Source of the DNA: Blasia pusilla
Taxonomy: Eukaryota > Marchantiophyta > Marchantiopsida > Blasiales
DNA: 64,000 nt
NCBI GenBank assembly: GCA_050084515.1
Contig: CM114272.1
Coordinates: 7,998,001-8,062,000, forward strand
Reading direction: 5' to 3'
Numbering within the stretch: position 1 is the stretch's first letter; every line of letters begins with the position of its first letter. The translations under genes and the position numbers were made by a program. Shown in pieces: positions 58,224-64,000 of the stretch. The notes beneath the pieces are model-generated. The model ran no database searches, was not told where the DNA came from, and saw only the letters and a program-made list of their open reading frames with translations.

Positions 58224-59430
58224 TCATTTGCAATGTGACAAAAAATTCATATACGGATTATATTTATGTAACATCTCTGGTAGCCCTCGTAAGATGTTTC
58301 CTTGAAGATCATGTGACATGACTCTTACTCTAGTCTCCAATTCATTCTCAGCATCATGAATATAAATATGAGCAAATTTTGGATGATCCCCTTCTTGTGG
58401 ATGAAGTGCTCCAATAGTACGATAGATCCCACCTTGAACCCTACAATTTTCGGTACCATCAATTTGCTCTATCATATGAACTCATGTAGAAGCTATTTGT
58501 AATGCATAATTGTAAGCTCGATCATGGGTAAGAATGTGAGTACTTTGAGCACTGCTACTTGAAATCAATGATTTAAAAAATGGAATAGTCTTTTTCAAGA
58601 ATGAAAGTTGTATTTTTCCATGATAGCAACACATATCAAAAGGCGAGTTGCAAAACCTTGTGGCTTTCACCTTCTCACATTTCCAATGAAAAGCATGACA
58701 TAAAAGATATATCTCAGTCATCTTTCCAATAAGAGCATCCCGAGTTTTCCTAAGTAAAATTCTTTGAAGTTCGAGTCGGTGAAAAGATTGAGTGACTTGT
58801 TGACTTTCACAATCCGCGCGATATTAGTCAATGTATGAACATTTGTTGCAGTAGGAAGCATAACTCCACTCACTCTTGGGTTTTCAACTCCACAAAGAGA
58901 ATAAGGTATGTTCTAAATTACTTCTGATACATGAGTGGATATCTCACTTACTAAATGTGTGCAAGCATCCTCGACTACTTCATATTCTTGAACTCCAAGA
59001 ATACACATGTTGAATGATTGCCACATTAGGTATCTAAACCCAAAGTATATCCAAAGTATATTCCTTTCGTAAAGACCTGAAAGGAAAATTGTAAGTTTCA
59101 TTGAAGAAACATTCAAATGTTGGGGCATGAAAGAAAAGAAGAATTCACACATAATTGTTTCTTTGTATACCTCACAACATCTTGAATTGGAGAGTTCCAT
59201 GGAACAATATGCATATAGTCTTGAATTCCCTCTATAATAGGAGCATCAACCACATCTTGTTGAAGGGCAAACCTTCTCCGTTTATGTTTCCTTAGATATA
59301 TCCTCATGTTATATTTTTTACTTGCCAATTTCTCTACACTAATAACGGTTTTTCTTTTTTTTGCCTCAACCCCAACCTGTAATACCTTCCTAAAATCACA
59401 TATATCTGTAGGATTTGATGAAAGAGGCAA
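58224..59430 (-). pseudogene. Helitron N-terminal region
   Basis: Pieces 59430-59113 (CDFRKVLQVGVEAKKRK, KHKRRRFALQQDVVDAPIIE), 58721-58482 and 58475-58224 (RVQGGIYRTIGALHPQEG, MLHKYNPYMNFL). The last is the conserved block before Rep in plant Helitron proteins. Frames are interrupted between pieces. Whether 59200-58913 is coding is unclear. Confidence 0.65.
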
Positions 59431-60215
59431 TGTTTTCGCGTAGAATAAGGAGTGGTGGGGAGAAGACTACTACCAAAAGAATTTGGGTTGAGCACTATGT
59501 GCCTCTCAATCTACAAGGCCTTTCTTGTTGGTCTTCGCCCCCCCTTGGGGATTTTTCCTACTCCCTACGCACAACGTGCCTACAGGTCTGAAGGATACTT
59601 CTTTGTATTTACGAAATAAGGACCTTAAGGGCGCGAGAAAGTTAGGAAAAAAGAGTTTTCATAAAATGAGGTTAATAACTTTGCACTCCCCCATGAGAAC
59701 TTAAAACATACATCGAAATTAATGAATAATCAAATGACATTTAAGACAACTATGAAAAGAAGTTGGAAGCGAGATGAGAACTTTAAAAGGAAGGAACCTA
59801 CGTTGGAGATCTTCGAGGCAGATGAGCTTGTATCGTTTGAGTTTCTAATTTCTCCGCACAAATTGCACAATATCTTCGTTGAGCGTCACTACATTAGAAT
59901 TTTAAAAAATCATATATGTCGAGAGGATTTGATGGAATATGAAATTTGCAAATTCTTACTCCACTAAATTAGTAACTTATTTATAATTTAACATAATAAT
60001 AATAACCTCATATACACACAATGAAGCATAATGGAACGAGGAAAATAGTTCACATATGTTGGAGATGATCGAATTAATGAAGCAAGTGGATTCTCTCTTC
60101 TGGAAGTTGCAAGTGGTAGATTTGTTATGTCACGAAGTGGCCTCTCCTCCATTTTTTCAATACTCCCCTCAAATGAGTTCAAGGATAAAACACCACGTAA
60201 ATATAGTGAAATCAC

Positions 60216-63200
60216 TGTTCACAAATAAAATTTGAAAGGCCATGCATTTCAAACATTGCAATAAGGACATAAGACATATATTAGGCGAAGAAAGTAGATG
60301 CAAAGAAAGTAGAAGTGGACAAAAAATCCAACCAAAAATCATAACATAACAATAGAAGACATGTGAAGGGATCTTTTTTTCAAGTGGGAAAGACCCTTAG
60401 AGGCACAAAAATTAAAAGCATTTTGAGATTTAGATCTAGCCGTCCAATTTGGGGTGGCTAGATCCAACTGTGTATGATCTAGGGCGCCTAGATTTGGCGG
60501 TGGCTAAAGGTTCAGTGGCTAGGCAACTGACCTCAAGCCCTGCTTGCCTCGAACCCTACACTCTCCCTCTACCCGCAAGCTCCCTCATTCCTGCTTGTTG
60601 CTCTTGGATGTCGACTCTTAGGTCGTGAGGAGCTCTCTCCTTTGTCTGCGCTTTCCTCTCCTATGGCCCGCGCTCGACTTTATGTTGGGCTCTCTACTCC
60701 ATCTCGTTTGTGGTTCTCTCTAATGGTTGTGCTCCCTATCACCTCTCGGCTCCGCTAGGGCTCTCCACTCTTGACAATATGTGTGTGTGTGTGTGGATTG
60801 AGAGATTGGATTTTGGGATTGAAACCCAAAATCCAATCTCTCAATCCATGGCTCCCAAGGTGGGGTTCAAGTTTCAAACATCTTTGGAGACCCTCCCCCT
60901 TATATATAGTTCAAGACATCCCCACCCCCTCCCTATCTTTAGGAAAATCCTCCTGGGTGGTTTCTTGTGACCCTGAACCTAACTATCATTCTGATAGCTC
61001 AAGGATGGTTTATAGATCTACGTTCATACATTTTTCTATATTTTGAGTGCATTGGAATTTTCCTCCAATGAGCTTTTCAACGTCATCTTATTCATCCCAA
61101 ATGCATCTTTGGTTTTCCATGTTTGAGGTTATGACCTTAAACATGGAGAACCCCCAAACGCTCAATCGAGTTCCAAGCCAGATTGCACTCCCCTTGGTGT
61201 CCAACTCTTGTAGGACTTTAGTTCTTCTCAAATTCTACTTCATTTTTTGTCTTGTTCTGCAAGGTTATGACATTCATACATTTTAGACACCCATCAAGGC
61301 TCGTGTATTGCTTCTACAACTCATGGTCACTGTGAGACTTTCATCCTAATGTGAGCCCATTAGAGTTTGGATGGTTCGTGGAAGCGCGCGTTTGGTTATG
61401 AGGGTTGCGTCATTAATCACCTTCGCATTTGGATGCCGCGCCTTAGGGTATTTTAGCCTACTAGATTCTTGAGTAAATAACATTTTTAAGCACCTTACTA
61501 ATCTAAAATAGCCATAAAAATGCATAACATAAATGGCTCATTTTCTTAAACAGACATTAGCATTATAACATGATCTATATGATGGTCTATCATCATAATT
61601 TCTTTGTTCAAAGTTTTTAGACAATCATCAAATTCCCAAAATTTTCTTTCTTTAATATAGACAATGCAATGGCATGCCATCATAAGTTCTACATGGAATA
61701 AATATACAAAATATATTTTTGACATACGAGTGCTAAAAGTTATTGTTTAAACTTATATTCCGGAGGGCTCTAATTATTATGTGTCGAAGAGTCCATCCTC
61801 TACTTCCTCTATCTTCACCTTGAAGCTCTACCTACCTTGAGCGTTGCAAGTGGAAGATTTAGTTGGAATCCCAAAGACTTAACCGGTTGCGCGTTCCGTA
61901 GGTAGTCTAGAAGTTGTTATGCGCTAATCAGGTTGAGGCTTCCCAAGTGCGTTGTGTATCCCTAGGAAGCCACTTCTTTGAGCCTTGATTAATCTCCCCA
62001 AGTTGCTCACCTTAACCAGAGTGCCTTTGTTAATTTCTCAAGTTGTGTCCCTTAGCTTAAACCTGAAACACGGCCAAACACGCATCACGATTAGTTATAG
62101 GTTTTTGGGCTTGAGCGGACAGAGAGGGAGAGTATCCCCCTTTTAGGGTCTTATGGAGCTAATTGGGGAAACCCTGCCTTCTCTTATGTTCTCCTTGGGA
62201 TTTTGATTTTGGCGACTTGCAGACCAACGTTTGATTGGTTTTCCATCAAGATGATTTGTCAGACGCTTCTTGCTACTTATAAAACTCTTTCCTTTCCAAA
62301 CGCTTCTTGAAGCTTAGACGCGTGTTTCATATTTCTGATGGCTAGCGTCCGTGTTAACTCCCCATTTGACATCTCATGGTTGTCTTGCTGCCCTTTATGT
62401 TTCACGACTAGTCTCATGGCGTCTTGCTTATCTTGACTACTCACATGTTCCTTGCTTCTCGCACTTAACTTCAAGCTTGGCTCCAAGGTCTAAAACCTTG
62501 CTTGTCTTGGCTTTGTCCCAACACTAAAAGTATCTTTTAAATGTTACCTAACTTTCAAGAAATACTATAAGACTTTCAAAGGATTTGGACTCAATCCTGC
62601 CAAGAATTCAACCTGTCATTCACATATATTAACACATTAAAATTTTTTATCATAGAAATGAAACAATTTAACCAAAAAAAAAAGATGGATATATATATAT
62701 GAAAATGAGAATTACAAAATATAACAAATTCAAAATATACCACTTTCATCTTCAACTAACCAATAATCATTTACAAACAAATACACAAACTTGTGTATAG
62801 AATTAATGACGAATAAGTGTAGATATCTAAAGAGGGATGATCACAATAATGAACAAGTCAAGTTCATGCCATATCATACGCACAAATCTTCAAGAGTATG
62901 GGTTCACGAATATAGATTAGGCTCACGAATTTAAATTGATAATTGTGTTTAAAATTATCTTCTATTTATTAACTACAAACAAGATAAGGAAATCAACATA
63001 GAATCTATATAACCAAGAAGATAGGATTATATGTTATGGGAAATGCCATAAATGATATTGTCTATCATGAAAAATCGACACCAATTCAAAAGTAGAATCT
63101 CAAACACAAACTTAATAAACCAAGATATCTGTACAAGCAATGTGAAATAACTACAAAAAGACATCTCCATCCTAATGAAGGGTATAACATGTCACTATGT

Positions 63201-64000
63201 GTGAGGATCATAATATGCAAACATAAGATTTCTTTCTCAATGAGTCGAACATAGCTTCAAGATACACAAATTTTCCCTCGTGTAAATTGATTTTTGTTTG
63301 CTAAATGTAAAGTACTTGTTCCCCATTCTTAAATTGACTGGTGTAAAATTTAGAAATTACCTATTGATATGTTTTATTCCCACATGTTCACTAATTGTGT
63401 ATTGTTGTTCCATCGTGTTAGTGAACCACACTTTACTTGATTAGTGTGAGAGTTAACCCTATTACCAAGTTACCTCTTCATATGGCGCTCCCTTATTTCC
63501 CCCTATTTACATAGTTTCCTCACTATTTACATTCCATTTGGACTTCTGGTTTGTTCCCTTTTTTAGTTCTTCTCAAGATAACCCTCTTGTTAGAGAACCT
63601 CCAAATGGGGTTGCACACTTGTTCTTAATAGTGATAAGTTAGCAAGAATATTTGTAGGTGTACTTTACCCATCATTGTCATCGATAAAGATATCATCATA
63701 AGTCTACATCAAATACAATTAAATCATTAATTTCATATCTAACCTAAATGAAGGTAAGTTTGAATCGTAATTTTGCTATCATTACAATACTTCCACCGAA
63801 ACGCTTTAGTATTATTCTACTAGCTCCAACAAAAATCTCAACAAAATTTGCATCTTATATTTTGGTTCACCATATACTGTGGCGTTTATTTGAAGAATAA
63901 CTCATTGTTAATTATTATTGATTCCTAAATTATACAATGTATATATATAAGATTGTCTTCATTATGTAAGTGGAGCATTTCTAACCTCTTGAATGCATTT
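60216..64000. other. AT-rich right end, no gene recognised
   Basis: 60400-61300 is GC-richer with TATATATA at about 60902 and could be part of an unidentified LTR or promoter, but I found no partner copy. Short frames at 60710-61286 and 62277-62486 show no domain. From 62500 on the sequence is strongly AT-rich with nothing recognised. Confidence 0.5.
60793..60845 (+). repeat. Perfect 23-bp inverted repeat with 7-nt loop
   Basis: The left arm 60793-60815 starts GGATTGAGAGATTGG and ends TTTTGGG; loop ATTGAAA at 60816-60822; the right arm 60823-60845 is its exact reverse complement. A (TG)n run lies directly to the left (about 60780-60792). Perfect pairing over 23 bp implies a recent origin or selection. 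Confidence 0.95.

Larger units (their letters stand above)
54103..60215 (-). mobile_element. Decayed autonomous Helitron (Rep/helicase)
   Basis: Rolling-circle transposon on the minus strand. From its 5' side: 60215-59988 (PLRDITNLPLATSRRENPLA, a usual Helitron N-terminus), 59430-59113, 58475-58224 (GGIYRTIGALHPQEGDHPKF, IHDAENELETRVRV), about 57600-57000 Rep region, then the PIF1-type helicase at 55529-55191 and 54661-54125. Many frameshifts and stops, with gaps of a few hundred bases lacking similarity. The exact 5' terminus (TC) and 3' CTRR end could not be placed. Confidence 0.8.

Noticed and set aside
1-64000. CRISPR arrays, rRNA genes, bacterial-type operons
   Set aside because: No regular repeat-spacer arrays or rRNA signatures; introns and transposon types show plant nuclear DNA.

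Overview
The window is nuclear DNA of a land plant. It has spliceosomal introns with GT-AG borders, plant-type genes (a polygalacturonase relative, a POLLENLESS3/SDI-type TPR protein and a plant cyclin T), Ty3-type LTR retrotransposons and Helitrons, all set in AT-rich intergenic DNA. I lean towards a non-seed plant (bryophyte or lycophyte), but only weakly; nothing in the sequence fixes the species.

Layout: 0.2-4.2 kb (+) holds a polygalacturonase (GH28) gene that has lost the exon with the catalytic GDD and GHG motifs. Its long intron contains short Helitron pieces and a GC-rich block with a 30-bp minisatellite. From 4.2 to 10.8 kb I see no gene. At 10.8-14.76 kb lies a decayed, internally inverted copy of a Ty3-type retrotransposon. 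From 14.8 to 24 kb there is intergenic DNA with microsatellites, a 223-bp Helitron, a possible SINE and a reverse-strand solo LTR of the same retrotransposon family. At 25.48-28.36 kb (+) is an intact five-exon TPR gene of 717 codons. At 31.29-40.08 kb (+) is a nearly complete copy of the retrotransposon, bounded by the 5-bp target duplication ACCTT. From 40.4 to 45 kb are repeat clusters with inverted repeats. At 47.79-51.94 kb (-) is an intact six-exon cyclin T gene of 762 codons. At 53.9-60.2 kb are a short Helitron and a decayed autonomous Helitron (-). The right end is AT-rich with one perfect 23-bp hairpin.

The most notable item is inside the retrotransposon at 31.29-40.08 kb. Between its protease and the remnant of its reverse transcriptase it carries a complete cytosine-5 DNA methyltransferase domain (motifs I, II, IV, VI, VIII, IX/X in one frame, DNMT3/DRM-like in flavour). 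Its integrase ends in a PHD-finger-like module instead of a chromodomain. The diverged copy at 12-14.7 kb keeps a motif-I-like stub at the same place, so the methyltransferase looks like a family trait. The large copy is dead: reverse transcriptase and RNase H are mostly deleted, there are frameshifts, and many in-frame stops look like CAG to TAG or CGA to TGA changes, the footprint expected when methylated cytosines deaminate.

The two intact host genes act separately. Cyclin T is the regulatory subunit of the CDK9-type kinase that phosphorylates RNA polymerase II. The TPR protein belongs to the MS5/TDM1/SDI family, linked to meiotic exit and sulfur response in flowering plants. They are not co-regulated in any way visible here.
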